This document shows positions 10,544 to 22,888 of a DNA stretch of 64,000 bases, piece after piece. The notes beneath the pieces were generated by a model. That model saw nothing but the letters and a program-made list of their open reading frames with translations. It made no database searches and was not told the DNA's origin. The stretch is taken from the NCBI GenBank assembly GCA_000231825.2, contig JH720380.1, positions 186,001 to 250,000 on the forward strand, written 5' to 3'. A program made the translations under genes and the position numbers. The stretch is from Tetrahymena elliotti 4EA (Eukaryota > Ciliophora > Oligohymenophorea > Hymenostomatida > Tetrahymenidae). Within the stretch, counting starts at the first letter, position 1. Each line of letters opens with the position of its first letter.

Positions 10544-13500
10544 ATGATTATCAATAGCAAACTCATTTACACACTCCCTATCTCTGAACCTCGTAATGGT
10601 GAAACTGCTGTATACCGTCATCCTTTGGCCATTGATGGTTTCAAGTATCTTCCTGATACCACTACTAAGACTATCCAAGACGTCATTGAATTAGCTGTCA
10701 AGAAGTATGCTGATAGAGAATTCATTGGATCTCTTAACCCAAGCACTGGAAAATATGAATATAAGACTTATAAGCAAATTTATGACTTAGGATACTCCAT
10801 TGGCTCTGGTTTAGTTAAACTCAAACTCACTAACCACGTTGAAGAATTCATGGATTACAAGCTTGATGTTATCGGTAAATAAATAAATAGATACATAAAG
10901 AAAAAAACTTAAAAACAAATAAATTAAATTTTGAATCTAAATTGCAAAACAATAATCAAAAGAGTTAAAATTAATAATCAAACATATAAAAAATAGGTAT
11001 TTATTGTTAGAATAGAGAAGAATGGACAATTTGCGATATGGCCAATGCTATGTTTGGTTTCACAATGATTCCTCTTTACGATACTCTTGGACAAGATGCT
11101 ATTTCTTTTGTCTTAGAAGACTCCAATATAACTTCTTGCTATGTCTCAGCAAAGACTTTACCAAGCTTATTATCATTGTAAATAATTTAAAAAAAGACGA
11201 ATTTGAATATTTTTTAAGACGAATTTCTAAATTTATTTCCTCTTATTAGTCTTATTTTGACCTTTAGAAATTTAGAATATTTCTTAATTGATTTTCTGAT
11301 AAATACTTGGGTCATAATATTATTAATAATTTAATATTTTCACAAAAAAAATATCTTTAGATGATGCAACTAACTAACTATTTCATTTTAGAAAAATAAG
11401 CAGAAAGTTTTTTACTCTCACGTATTATCTTTTGCAAATTTAGTAGTACCTTAAGAAGAAAAAAAACACTATTCCTGACAAATTAAAAATTGTCATTAAT
11501 ATTCTTTTATTCTTTTTTCGAAAAATTCTTTTGTGAGAAACAGATTTAATTAGATATCTGATCAATTAATCTAAAATTACATGCCCAAAAAATATCTTCA
11601 AATGTAACAATATACAATACCAAACAAAACAAGAGTGAATATTTTTATAAAATAGAATTGATATTTTCAATGAATTGCCTATTAGATAAATATTCACAAA
11701 AAGCATTAACATTTTTTAGCCCAAGTTTGAGTTAGCAAATATGAATAAGGAAACAAAATAAAAAAAATATTACCAAACCAAAAAATTTTTTACAAAAAAA
11801 AATAAAAGCAAAAAAAATATTCTGAATAGCGTAGTAATCGAAAAATAAGAATTACATTATTTGTTAATAGAATAGTAGTAACGATAATTTTATCTTATTC
11901 TCTTAGGATTAATTACAGACTATTTAAATTAAGAAGCATATTTATTGATTATTTAATTAGAATTCTTCTAATTTCAATCTTATTGCGTAATAACTCACTA
12001 AAATTTTTAGATTAATATGCCATCAATTATTTCTGCTCACAAAATATAATACATAATATTTAGCTCATATCATTTAAACATTTTTATGAACATATGAAGC
12101 CATATCTCTTCTGCCTATCTTCTTTTCAACTTTTATTATTACCTACTAACAAAAATTCCAAAAATATCCCTCATTTCATTTCTCTACATCAAATAATACT
12201 ATCTAAGAGTCAATAAAAATGTACAAACAAAGAGACCTTATACGAAACAACTCAAATTTTTTCATTCTAACTCATTTCTTTTATGAAAATAGGAAGAGAC
12301 TCCATAATTTAAAAACTATTATCTCCTTCGATGAAATCCCTTAATAACTCTAACAAATAGTCAAGCAAAAGGGACTCAATTTAATCTTCTTAAAATAAGT
12401 TGTTGAAGCTGGCTAGTAGAATCCTTCTCCTAAGAGACCAGTTTAACCTTCCAATATTTTCACTTTCTCATACACTTCAGGAACTACTGGTAAGTTATTA
12501 ATAGCCTTTTAATACTATCATATCATACATACATAGCTCTATAATTTTAATTCATTTAAAACTAAAATAATCTTTTTGAAGTCCTTTAAATCTTAAAATA
12601 ATTTTTATCTTTATTAAAATAGGTAATCCCAAGGGTGTTATGATTACTCATAAAAATGTTGTTGCTGCTATCACAACTCAATAATTAAGTGATTTTAGAT
12701 TCTTTGAAACTGATACCCACTTGTCTTACTTACCTCTCCCTCACATTTTTGAGCGTTTTGTAAACTGTACTTGCTGGTATGCTGGTTGCAGAATTGCTTT
12801 CTACTCTGGTAATACCCAAAACTTACTTCAAGATTGCCAAGCAGCTCAACCCACTGTTTTTATTTCAGTACCTCGTCTCTTCAACAGATATTTCGACTAC
12901 TGTATGACCCACTTAAGAAGAAGATTTAGTGAAACTGAAATAGACTTTGCTATTGCAACAAAGCTTATTGACATATAAGAAAAGGGATAATACAATAACG
13001 CCTCTTTAGATTAGTAATTTTTTTTAGTTATTATTATCAAAAATTAAAAGAAAAGAAGTAAATTTTTAGTAGAAGTTACTCACAAATAAATATTCTTTTA
13101 GGGTTTATAGAAAAAATATAATTAATATTTAGCTAATTAAAGTTTAAAAAGATTCTTATTAGTGATAGCTACTACTTCAATGATTTCTTTCTATTTTTCT
13201 ATTAATTTATTTGATATTTAGTTGAATCTAAAATAAAATTATTTATTTCATTTTATAGTTTGATGTTTGATGAACTTAAGAAATTCTTTGGTGGAAAGAT
13301 GAGAATTCTTATGAGTTCCTCTGCACCTATTTCTCGTAAGGTTCTTGAATTTTACAAGGTTGCTCTTTCTTGCCCTGTTTTGGAAGGTTATGGATAAACT
13401 GAAGCTACTGGTGTTAAGTCTTTAACAGTTGCTTTTGATCCTGAATCAGGACACGTTGGTGGTATTTTACCAAGTTTGGAAATGAAACTTGTTGATGTCC

Positions 13501-14238
13501 CAGAAATGAATTATCATGCAACTGATAAGGACGAATAAGGATATCCTCTTCCCAGAGGTGAAATCTGTACTCGTGGAGCAAGTATTTTCTAACAATATTA
13601 CAAATAACCCAACAAGACTAAAGAAACCATTGATGAAGAAGGATGGATGCACTCTGGAGATATTGTAATTAAAATATTAACACACATTATTCATTAATTA
13701 AATTTTATTTTAATATTAATAGGGAGTCATGTTACCCAATGGGGCTTTTAAAGTTATTGATAGAAAGAAAAATATCTTTAAATTGAGTTAAGGTGAATAC
13801 GTTGCACCTGAAAAGGTTGAAAATATCTATGTTAGAGCTAGAGGTGTAGCTGAAGCTTTCCTCTATGGAGATTCTCACTAAAACTTTTGTGTTGGTATTA
13901 TTGTTCCCAATCCAGAAGAAATTAAAAAGATTGCTGCTGAACTTAATGTTGATCCTAACCGTAACTTCAGAGAACTTTGTGCTAATTAAAAAATAACTCA
14001 ATATTACTAAAGAACTATATTTGCCCATGGTAAAAAGGAAGGTCTCTTTACCTTTGAATAAGCCTAAAGAATCTATCTTGAACCTGAATCTTTATAAACA
14101 CATGGTTGCTTAACTGGTTCTATGAAAATGCAAAGACACATTGCTAATAAAGTTTTCAAGCCTGTTATTGATATGTTATATAGTCATGATGGTAAAACTG
14201 AAGTAGAATAATTAGTTCCTGCTCAACCCAGACTTTGA
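10544..14238 (+). CDS. long-chain acyl-CoA synthetase (AMP-binding enzyme)
   Basis: Six exons: 10544-10874, 10997-11177, 12293-12489, 12623-13013, 13259-13664, 13723-14238, giving 673 residues, the usual ACSL length. It activates fatty acids with ATP to acyl-AMP and then acyl-CoA. Family signatures: N-terminal YRHPLA and DREFIG; substrate-domain NREEWTICD and FVLEDSN; the P-loop YTSGTTGNPKGVMITHKN (about 230-247, split by an intron inside TTG); YLPLPHIFER; the GGKMRILMSSSAP and LEGYGQTEA motifs; and the hinge GWMHSGDI with VIDRKKNIFKLSQGEYV. Conserved Gln codons such as that of GYGQTEA are TAA. Intron 2 (11178..12292) is 1,115 bp, far longer than its neighbours. The protein ends in PRL, loosely like a C-terminal peroxisomal signal; location is otherwise unknown. 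Confidence 0.95.
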
Positions 14239-14894
14239 AAACAACTTTTGCACTATAAAATAAGAAAATACTCTTATTGAAATGAACTAACAAATATAAA
14301 AATACTAATTTAAATTTTAATCTCTCTTATATTATATTTATACTTTTACATGCTTTCTTTGATTAATTTAATGATAAAAGCATTTTATATATTTATTGTA
14401 ACTAGATTTATTTTAACCATTAAATTTACAAGACATTCTTATCTATCAATTCTAAATTTTTATTTTTATAAAAGCGATAGTTTTATTTATTTTAAAATGA
14501 TAGCAAGAATTATTAACAAGAGCAATTAAAATGGTGGTTTCTAATTTTTATTCTGACAAATTCTTTGGTTAATTTGAAGATAAAATATTTCATCCATAAT
14601 TGTTAGGTTAATTATTTTAAAATTATTAAATTTAAATTCTAATTTTTAATACTTTATTCTTATAATTTTTTTTTCTGATGAAAACATTTCAAAAATATAT
14701 TTTAAATGGATAAAAAAAGAAAATTTTATCAATTTTAGTATTTAAAATAAATCATTTTTCTTTTATTTAGCAAAAATTCTTGTAATTTCTTTTAGTAAAA
14801 GCATTTAATAAACATTTTTTAATAATAATGACCATTTACTTATTAAATTTGAGGTTAAAAAGAATTAATTAAAGCTAAGTTATATTATCATTAA
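14239..14894. other. intergenic, no gene seen
   Basis: AT-rich spacer between the acyl-CoA synthetase 3' end and the first tRNA-Thr(UGU) gene; nothing recognised. Confidence 0.5.
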
Positions 14895-14966
14895 GCCTGT
14901 ATAGCACAGTGGTTAGTGCATCTGCCTTGTAAGCAGAAGGCCGCCGGTTCGAATCCGGCTACAGGC
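14895..14966 (+). tRNA. tRNA-Thr (anticodon UGU), copy 1
   Basis: A 72-base cloverleaf: acceptor GCCTGTA/TACAGGC, anticodon stem TCTGC/GCAGA, loop CTTGTAA with anticodon TGT, T-arm GCCGG/CCGGC. Preceded by ATCATTAA and followed by a T8 run. It would read ACA. Confidence 0.97.
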
Positions 14967-15141
14967 TCATTTTTTTTTAAAAAATTTAAAGAGAAAAATT
15001 TATGGGTATGTAATGAAATTAATGTTTTTCTTGAATTTTGAAAATGTTTACTCAATTCTAATTTTTAAATTGAAAGTTTATTTCAAAATATGTTTTTCTT
15101 GCTTCAAATAATTTAATATATTTAAAGTTATTTGTCATTAA

Positions 15142-15213
15142 GCCTGTATAGCACAGTGGTTAGTGCATCTGCCTTGTAAGCAGAAGGCCGCCGGTTCGAA
15201 TCCGGCTACAGGC
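15142..15213 (+). tRNA. tRNA-Thr (anticodon UGU), copy 2
   Basis: Identical 72-base gene. The leader GTCATTAA resembles that of copies 1 and 3; a T-rich terminator follows. Confidence 0.97.
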
Positions 15214-15438
15214 TCGTTTTTTAATTTTTTGAAACATAAAAAATTTGGATAAAGAATGGCTTTACTGATACAAAAATATTTTACTTTTGTATTTTTAATT
15301 TCAAATAAAAAATGCATGTAGAATTCTATATTTAAAAATATCTTGAAAATTAAGAATAAAATATTTAAAATATTTTTTAAATTTATGATAGAGTTAATTT
15401 TAATTGTTTTCGAAAATATCTTTCTAAGTTATCATTAA

Positions 15439-15510
15439 GCCTGTATAGCACAGTGGTTAGTGCATCTGCCTTGTAAGCAGAAGGCCGCCGGTTCGAATCC
15501 GGCTACAGGC
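15439..15510 (+). tRNA. tRNA-Thr (anticodon UGU), copy 3
   Basis: Identical 72-base gene with leader ATCATTAA and a T6 terminator. Confidence 0.97.
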
Positions 15511-16637
15511 TCATTTTTTATTTCTATTCATTTTTAATTTGATCCTTATTTATATTCATCTTAAAAAAGACTTTATCATTTTTTTATTTAGGAAAAAATA
15601 AAATTTAAAATTATTTTAAGAACAAGTTAATAGTGACAAAAATTATAGTAATTAGTATGAATCGGAAACATTTTTCATTTTTAAATCATCGTAAAGTCCT
15701 TTTGGCTTAATAACCAGGTGATTCTATTCACTACTTTGATCAATTATCACAAAACTTTTTTCATGTTTAGTATATACATCTACAAATAATAGGCTCACAG
15801 TACTTCGAAATATGACCAATTTGTTAGTTTTTAAAATATCAAGGATAATAATAATAGAAAGGAGGGTTGATTCTACCTTTACTTACTAGTTTTTCTGTAT
15901 CAAAACTTCCTTCAGTTCTTAATATTTTTTCTTTTTTCTATTTTTTTTTTTAAATTATACACCTCTCATTTTTATTTTCTGCCACTTTCTATTGATGTAG
16001 ATATAAAAAGTTAGATTTATTATATATATCTAACAATAGTATCTAAATTCTATGATTAACAAGAGTTGACAGTAATAAGAATTAAAAGAGCAAAAGAGTT
16101 TTGTAGAAAGCTAGAAAGAAAGAAAATGTAATTGTGGAAAATTATGATAGAGGTTAGAAGCAAACACTTTTTAGATATGGATCAAAATTTTAATTGAGAT
16201 CAAAATTACTTTTTTGGTAATTTGAAATAATTTGCAAAGGCTATTCTAAAATGTGGAATACCAAATAATGAGGCTATCTCTCTTTTGATTATCTCTACGT
16301 AGGAGATAAACAATAAGATTTAAATAAAAATAATAAGTAGAGATACAAAAAAATTAATTGTTTATTAAAAAAAAAATCAAATGGTTTTCATTTCAGATCA
16401 GATTAAAGAAATATTTATTTTTTTATTTTCATTTTTGTCAAAATATTAATTACTAATTTGCATGCATTATTGATAAAAAATAATTAATTATCATGAAAAA
16501 GTGGCAATAAATTTTCACAAAAAAAATACTATTTCCTGTACTTTATGCATACTTGATGGCACACACACATCAAGCTTAAAAATAAATAATTAATTAATTT
16601 TCATTTTTACAAATACAAATAAATGTTTCTTACTAAA

Positions 16638-16737
16638 GGGGGTTTATAAAAATTTTTTAAAGATTTTCAAAAAATTCAGCAAAGATTTTGAACAAACTAA
16701 TAGTTAAATTTTAGAATAACTTTTTCCATAAACCCCC
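16638..16737. repeat. inverted repeat with GGGGGTTTAT / ATAAACCCCC arms
   Basis: GGGGGTTTAT at 16638-16647 is matched by ATAAACCCCC at 16728-16737 across an 80-base loop. G5/C5 runs stand out in this AT-rich region. It is not the telomeric GGGGTT repeat. Confidence 0.7.
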
Positions 16738-16740
16738 TCC

Positions 16741-17055
16741 TTAATTAATTTTAATTTGTTTTGGAAATCAACATTCATCTGATTTTTGTAAATGTATAAA
16801 TTACACAAAAATTAATTAATTTTCATTTTTTTAGAAATAAACATTTGCACATGATTTTTGGATAAATAAAAAACACATTAATAATTTTTGTAACCAATAA
16901 ATCAAATGCACATTAATTAATTGTTGGACATCAACCAATAAATCAAAGACACATTAATTAACTGTTGGACATCATTTAGCAAAAGAAAAAATTTTACAAA
17001 TTAGTTAATTTTAATTTTTTTTGAAATGAACATGTGCATATAATTTTTGGGTTGA
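16741..17055. repeat. degenerate dispersed unit of about 52 bp, at least three copies
   Basis: Copies start near 16741, 16812 and 17001. Each begins TTA(A/G)TTAATTTT, has a T-rich stretch, then GAAAT.AACAT and a TGATTTTTG-like end. A partial copy lies near 16590. Divergence suggests old duplications. Confidence 0.6.
16892..16973. repeat. 41-bp tandem duplication
   Basis: 16892-16932 and 16933-16973 are directly adjacent 41-bp units differing at three positions. Each starts AACCAATAAATCAAA and ends TGTTGGACATC. Confidence 0.9.
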
Positions 17056-17944
17056 ACTTTAACATTCGCATCTGATTTTCCTAAAGTAAAAATTACAAAA
17101 AAATAGTTAATTTTGAAAACAGTAGTTCATTTTTTTTGCATAAGTTTGAGAAATTATGATAGTGTGAGGTACTTTAAAATCCAACAAATTATAAAATGGA
17201 TAATGAATTTATTTTATAAATATTTGGCGTTTAAGTATCTAAATTTTAAAAAAGAAATAAATTCATAAATGGAAAATACTTTTAAGTAATTTGAGAGCAA
17301 AATTGAATATATTGGAGACCTTTATAACAACGATGAAAAAGAAACCTTTGTTTTCTCTTATGATTTTGAAAATATTCAATGCTAATCTTTGTATAAAAAT
17401 AAGGAAAAAAATCAGAGGACACTTCATTTGAATTCAAACTAATCAATTTAGAATTAATAAATATCCATCACCTTAGCCTAAGAGTGAATATTTTACTATT
17501 GTTATTGTAGAAATAAGCCTCATTTGTTTAAATAATTAGAATAATAGATTTTGTTAAGTTTATCAAATTTATCTTGAAAACTTTTGATTAATATTGATCA
17601 TGATTTATTAGTGCTAGTGTCTCTTTTTTAAGTTAAGTGAGTACAAAATATTTTTTAAACAATAATTTTTTATTTATTGTTGCCTATTTCTTAGATTTTT
17701 TTTAAGAAAAAATAACTTCAAAGTATTTTATTTTTATAAATATTTTATGTTGTATTTTTATTATTTTTTTAATTGGAAAATATTCAATAAAGTAAATATT
17801 AGTATAAGTAAACAGAATTAATTTCAAAAAATTTCTATATTTATGAAAGAATTTGAAAATTTCAGATTTATAAGGAATTTTTAACTTTAATTGGCTAAAG
17901 TCGTTTTAATTGTTTTCAAAAATTCTTTAACAAGTTACCACAAA

Positions 17945-18016
17945 GCCTGTATAGCACAGTGGTTAGTGCATCTGCCTTGTAAGCAGAAGGCCGCCGGTTC
18001 GAATCCGGCTACAGGC
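17945..18016 (+). tRNA. tRNA-Thr (anticodon UGU), copy 4
   Basis: Identical to copies 1-3. The leader is ACCACAAA, a variant shared with copy 5; a T5 terminator follows. Confidence 0.97.
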
Positions 18017-18178
18017 TACCTTTTTATTTTTATCGTAAGTTGATTTAAAGATATTAAATATTAAAAAACATTTAAATTGATAAGTAAAAAACTTTTAAGA
18101 AAATAATATTTTAAAATATCATTTTACATTTACACTCAACTTAACTCATTGAACATTTTTAATTAAATATATCACAAA

Positions 18179-18250
18179 GCCTGTATAGCACAGTGGTTAG
18201 TGCATCTGCCTTGTAAGCAGAAGGCCGCCGGTTCGAATCCGGCTACAGGC
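18179..18250 (+). tRNA. tRNA-Thr (anticodon UGU), copy 5
   Basis: Identical 72-base gene with leader ATCACAAA and terminator T6. Confidence 0.97.
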
Positions 18251-18902
18251 TCCCTTTTTTAAATTAATATAATAATTTTTAGAAACGCAAGAATTAGAAT
18301 ATTTTATAAATTCAAAATTTTTATGAATATATTTTCTGATTTATTATTTTTAAAAATGTGATAGAAAAATTTATTTTAAAAGAATGAGTGCTCTAAATAC
18401 AAACCTGAGCAGAAAAATTTTCTAAAACAAATTTTGAAATTAGATGAATTAATTAATTTTAATATGATTCAAATGAATAAAGAAGGGTTTTATTTTAATG
18501 TTTTTAGATAATAAATTTAAGTTTTTAACTTAAGATATCTAATAAAACATTTAGTTGTAGTATTTTAGCTGAATTAATTGAATTTTGGTGTTCTTACAAC
18601 ATATTATTAATTCATTTATTTTCCTTACATCAAAAAAATCATTAAAGCTTTTATTAAAATTTGCATGAATTTTCTAAATGAAAATTTATTTATTTATTTT
18701 TTTTGCTTTTTTGATGTGTGAGAATAATCAAAGGAATTTTTAATCAACTTATGTCATATATATAAATTCTTTTAAAATAAGACTTTTTATACTGAAATCA
18801 ATTAATAACTAAAAAATTATTTATAATAAAATCTAAATCTAATAGGGCTAGCAACAATTATAAAATCAGATTTTAAAAATTTATAAGAAGTGAATAAAAA
18901 AG
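18251..18902. other. intergenic upstream of the VPS37-like gene
   Basis: About 650 bp of AT-rich sequence that presumably contains the promoter; no specific element recognised. Confidence 0.5.
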
Positions 18903-20519
18903 ATGAATTATAATAATTATTAATATGGAAATCCAAACATTGTACCTATGACTTTGCCTAAAGCACCTGTAGCAAACTAAAATGTAAACAACAATTAATA
19001 TAACCCATATGCATAATAGAATTAAGGGTATTAAAATAACTAATACAATTACTAGCAACAATAGCAACCATACGCATAATAGCAGTAGTAGTAAAACTAA
19101 TATAACCCTTATTCATAGCAAGCATATAACTAATATAATCCTAATATGCCTTAATAACAATAATAATAGTAACAGCAAGTAATGTAATAACCTCCTCAAG
19201 TATAAAACTAACAATAATAGCCATACAATCAATATAATAATTAGTATTAGCCATAAAACTAGCAAAACCCACAATAAAATATGAACAAGGGATAAGATGT
19301 AGGTGGCATAAAAAATCAGGAGTAAATATTAATGTTTGATTATTAAAAGAAAAATATTTTTTAAGATTAGAAAAAGGAATTTATTCAAACTCTTTTTTTA
19401 AAGAATAATAAAATAATTAGATTAATTTAAGCAAAGATTCCCATATTAGATTGTTTAACCCTAATTCCCATCTGAAATTGGCAGAAAAACTGTGATCAAC
19501 ATGGAGTTGGATATTCCTAATTTTAAAATCCCTATTAAAATGTAAGTATATTTTATAGTTTTGCTTAGTTTACATTTTGCTTAAGATTTTAATATTATTT
19601 TATCTATTTCTTAGAGAGCTTGACTTTGATTTTCCTAGAAGTAAACCTTCTGTATTTTTAAGAAAGAGATATATTCAAGCTAATGTTAATGATTCAACCC
19701 TTAGATTTATGTATGAATCTAATTTCCGCTGGGAGCCCAATTCAACTCTTTTCAATTTGATAACTGCTATTAATTAAATGTTGTTGCAAAACCCTCCATT
19801 TTAAGAGTAATAAATATTTGCAAAATATTTTTTAAATCAAGCTAACATACATATTATTATAATAAAAGTGGTTTATTAGATTAATTTAAAGAGAAAAAAG
19901 AGACTGTCAATGAAGCTGTAGAAAAATAAAAGTTAGCAAGCATTGATGTTTAAAAAGTATTCCCTGGTTATAGGTAAATTTTCAATAATAAAAATAATAT
20001 TATATTAAATTACTTCTATTTAAATAACTAGCCAATAATAATTTTAAGAAGCATTAAGTTTGCCAAGCTTTGCTGAAAAGATCCATGTTCTACCTGAAGT
20101 TGTAGATTTAAAAAACAGAGTTGCTGATTTAGCTAATTTAAATGTGAAAGTTAGCTCAGATATGATTGATTAACAAGCTAGTTTGGAAGTAAAAAAGATA
20201 AATTTAGCTGAACTTGCAAATCAATATGAATAGTTATAACAATAATTCTAAAGATTAACTTCAATCAGCAATAATATCAAAGAGGTGAGCAAAAGATTTT
20301 TTTCTCAACTTTTTGTTTTAATATTTTTTTATTTTACTACAGAGATTTGGTGACATGAGTATCATCTAAGCCTTAGGTTAAAAAATTTCTGAATTAGAAG
20401 AGGGTTCATAAAATGTTTAAGGATAATCATTTGAAGATGAAGTTAGAAATTACAAATCTAATCGTTAATAATACCACATGTTTAGTGCATAAAGAGAAAA
20501 ATTAACAAACTCAAATTGA
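18903..20519 (+). CDS. ESCRT-I subunit VPS37-like (UEV-like plus Mod(r) domain)
   Basis: Six exons (18903-19321, 19371-19541, 19615-19806, 19869-19973, 20032-20284, 20343-20519) encode 438 residues with all phases consistent. The N-terminal 130 residues are Gln/Asn/Tyr/Pro-rich, starting MNYNNYQYGNPN. Residues of about 140-265 resemble a UEV/UBC-like fold: FPSEIGRKTVINMELDIPNF, then DFPRSKPSVFL, a tryptophan-containing FRWEPNSTLFNLI, and LLQNPPF. Residues of about 285-385 fit a Mod(r) domain: SLPSFAEKIHVLPEVVDLKN followed by a helical ELANQYEQLQQQFQRL. This order matches VPS37A, which acts with VPS23/VPS28 in sorting ubiquitinated cargo into multivesicular bodies. Assignment is from remembered family patterns; the UEV-like part is the weaker half. 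Confidence 0.75.
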
Positions 20520-21325
20520 TTAGTTCAAATAAATATTTTAAAAAAAACACTCCTATTAAGGAAATAAGTTCATTTTATAATATGTAATAAAGTATTCAAA
20601 AATTTTTTTAAACTAAACAAATGTTAAAAGTAATATTTTTTCATTAAAACTTTAGTTTCTTTGTAAAAAGTTCCATAAAGTAAACAACTTTTGTTTTTAT
20701 AGAAATAATTTCTTTAAAAAAATTTTTGGTTATACTTAAATTTTATTTCTTTATTATAGTCGAATAGATTTTTGCTTATTATTGGTAGAGAAAATTGAAT
20801 AAAAAACAGATATTTGTAAAATAAATTTAAAAGAGATAGCAAGATAATTTTATGATTTTTGATAAAATGATGAAGAAATTGTATTTACAAATCAAATTAA
20901 TAAATGTTCAAGATATTAATTTTTTAAATGAAACCTTTTATCTTTAAAACAATCTTATATAATGAGATAAAGAGTTAGTGTAATAATGAGTATATAAGCT
21001 ACATATCTCAGAATAATATTTTTTAAAGATAAAAACTAACAAACTCAAATTGATAGATTAATATAAGTATTTATATTATAAATTTGAATTAATAAAATAG
21101 GCTAATTTTAATTTCTTTATTTTTAAAATATATAAAAATTATTTTAAAAGTTGTTTTAAAACCTTTTTTTAAAATATCATTACATTTCAAAACTAAGAGC
21201 TTTTATTTTTATTATTATTATAAATAATGTATTCTATAATACTTTGTAACAAATTTTTGAATTTCTTTAAATTTATAATATTTTAAGAATTAAAAAAATG
21301 AACAAAATTTTATGAATAAATATTA
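20520..21325. other. spacer between convergent VPS37-like and 14-3-3 genes
   Basis: AT-rich. An 18-bp stretch at 21037-21054 repeats exactly the last bases of the VPS37-like gene (20503-20520), with a loosely similar neighbourhood. Confidence 0.5.
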
Positions 21326-22222
21326 TCATTAATAACAATCCATAGATTATTAATCAGCTTCTTTTTATTAATATATTTCACTCCAATAGGTTATATTATC
21401 TCTTAATAACTACATTATTAATGTGCAGTCTCTATAATTTTCTTCATTTTCACTTTCTATATTATTTATTGCTCCTTAAAAAGCTTCGTTTGCAATTTAG
21501 ATTGCTTATTTTACCTTATCCTATATTTCAAAAAAATAAACACTCATATTCAGATACAAAGCCAATCTCAAAGGATTAGAAAGAGCTAATTCTGATTTTG
21601 CTAATTTTTCTGCTTCACTATATGCATAGAGAGCTTCTTCGTTGATTTCTTCAAATTCCTTAAATTCAAAGTTATGCAAACCTTATTCATCCTCATCATC
21701 CCTATCAGAAGAATTGCTATTTTCATCATCTAATAAATATGATTGATCTCTCATATGATACATCATTAATCTAGTTTTTAAAACTTCAGCATAATATCTC
21801 ATATAATCTCCTTTAAGCTTATAGTAAAGAATTTTTTATTTTAAATCAGAAACATTTTTCATTAAATTTGAATCAATCAAAATATTTATTTCTTCGCATC
21901 GTTGACATATTTCTTTTTCAATTTTATTGATATACTTCATTAAATATTTATTTTAAGCTGGAGTTTAGTTTCCCCTCTCATTTTTCTCAATTTGCATTAA
22001 AACTCTTAGCTCTGCTCTTTTATTACCAACTAAGCTTTTATATGCTGAACTCAATAAAATCTCCTCTTCTCTTCTCAACTAAACTCCATCTTCTTAAGCA
22101 ATCATATTTACAAATTTGACCATCTCCTCAAATCTTTATGTTTGCTAGGCAAGTCTTGCCTATAATAGTAATTTATCTCGCTGATTTTCAGCCTTTTGAT
22201 TTTGATTTGAAATTCTATTCAT
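21326..22222 (-). CDS. 14-3-3 family protein with acidic insertion
   Basis: Single exon, 298 residues. 14-3-3 proteins are dimeric adaptors that bind phosphoserine/threonine ligands. Family marks in order: RDKLLLQARLAQQTQRFEEM, ILLSSAYKSLVGNKRAELR (helix 3, with the ligand lysine), LKGDYMRYYAE (the ligand Arg-Tyr pair), AKSELALSNPLRLALYLNMS, and DCTLIMQLLRDNI near the C-terminus. Two oddities: where most family members have GARR, this protein has GNKR, so one ligand-binding arginine becomes lysine. In addition about 35 extra residues, rich in Asp/Glu/Ser, separate the RYYAE helix from the next helix. The protein ends with a short Gln-rich tail. It is a divergent paralogue rather than the canonical housekeeping form. 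Confidence 0.92.
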
Positions 22223-22888
22223 CTTGAAATATACCTACCAATTAATATAATGGACTATATTTTAATTTGCTATCTATATTTATTAATTTTAAAGATTTAA
22301 AATTTTATATATTTAACAATAATTTGAATATTTGTGAATGTTTCAATTCAGTTTTTATAAAGATTTTAAATAAATATTTAAAAAAATAAGAAGATAATAT
22401 TTTAAATTTTAATGTTGTAAAATTTCTTTTTAACTAAAAAAAATATTTTTAATTTTAAACAATCAGCTTTTTCTAAATATTCTATTTACTGTTTTTTATA
22501 TAAAAAGAGAAGAACTACTTTTAAAAATTTAAAAATGATTTTGAATTAAAAATAAAAGATAAATGTTAGTTTTTTGAATTTATTTCTCCTAAAAAAACAA
22601 ATGTTGATTGAATTTATGTATTTTGGTCTCCAAATAAATTCTTTGAGATTAATTAAAATTTATTATATTTAACTAAATATTATTCGAATATAAAATTTGA
22701 TGAATATGAGAATGAAATTTTTAATCAGATTAATTTAGAATACCTCTTTACAAATCCAAAGTTAATTATTCTAAATATTTATTAAATTAATCGTTTTTAG
22801 TTTTTGAAATTTAACCAGATGAAAAATATTTACATGATCGAACTTTATTTATTCTAATTTTGAAATTAAAAATATAAATTTTTTTATT

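Larger units (their letters stand above)
15511..17944. other. 2.4-kb gene desert between tRNA-Thr copies 3 and 4
   Basis: No coding signal on either strand. It holds an inverted repeat, a 41-bp tandem duplication and several degenerate copies of a unit of about 52 bp, all listed separately. Confidence 0.5.

Noticed and set aside
13467..14028. Minus-strand open frames under the acyl-CoA synthetase
   Set aside because: Mirror images of conserved exons on the plus strand.
16638..16737. Telomere or chromosome-end sequence
   Set aside because: GGGGGTTTAT is not the GGGGTT repeat and occurs only once in each orientation.
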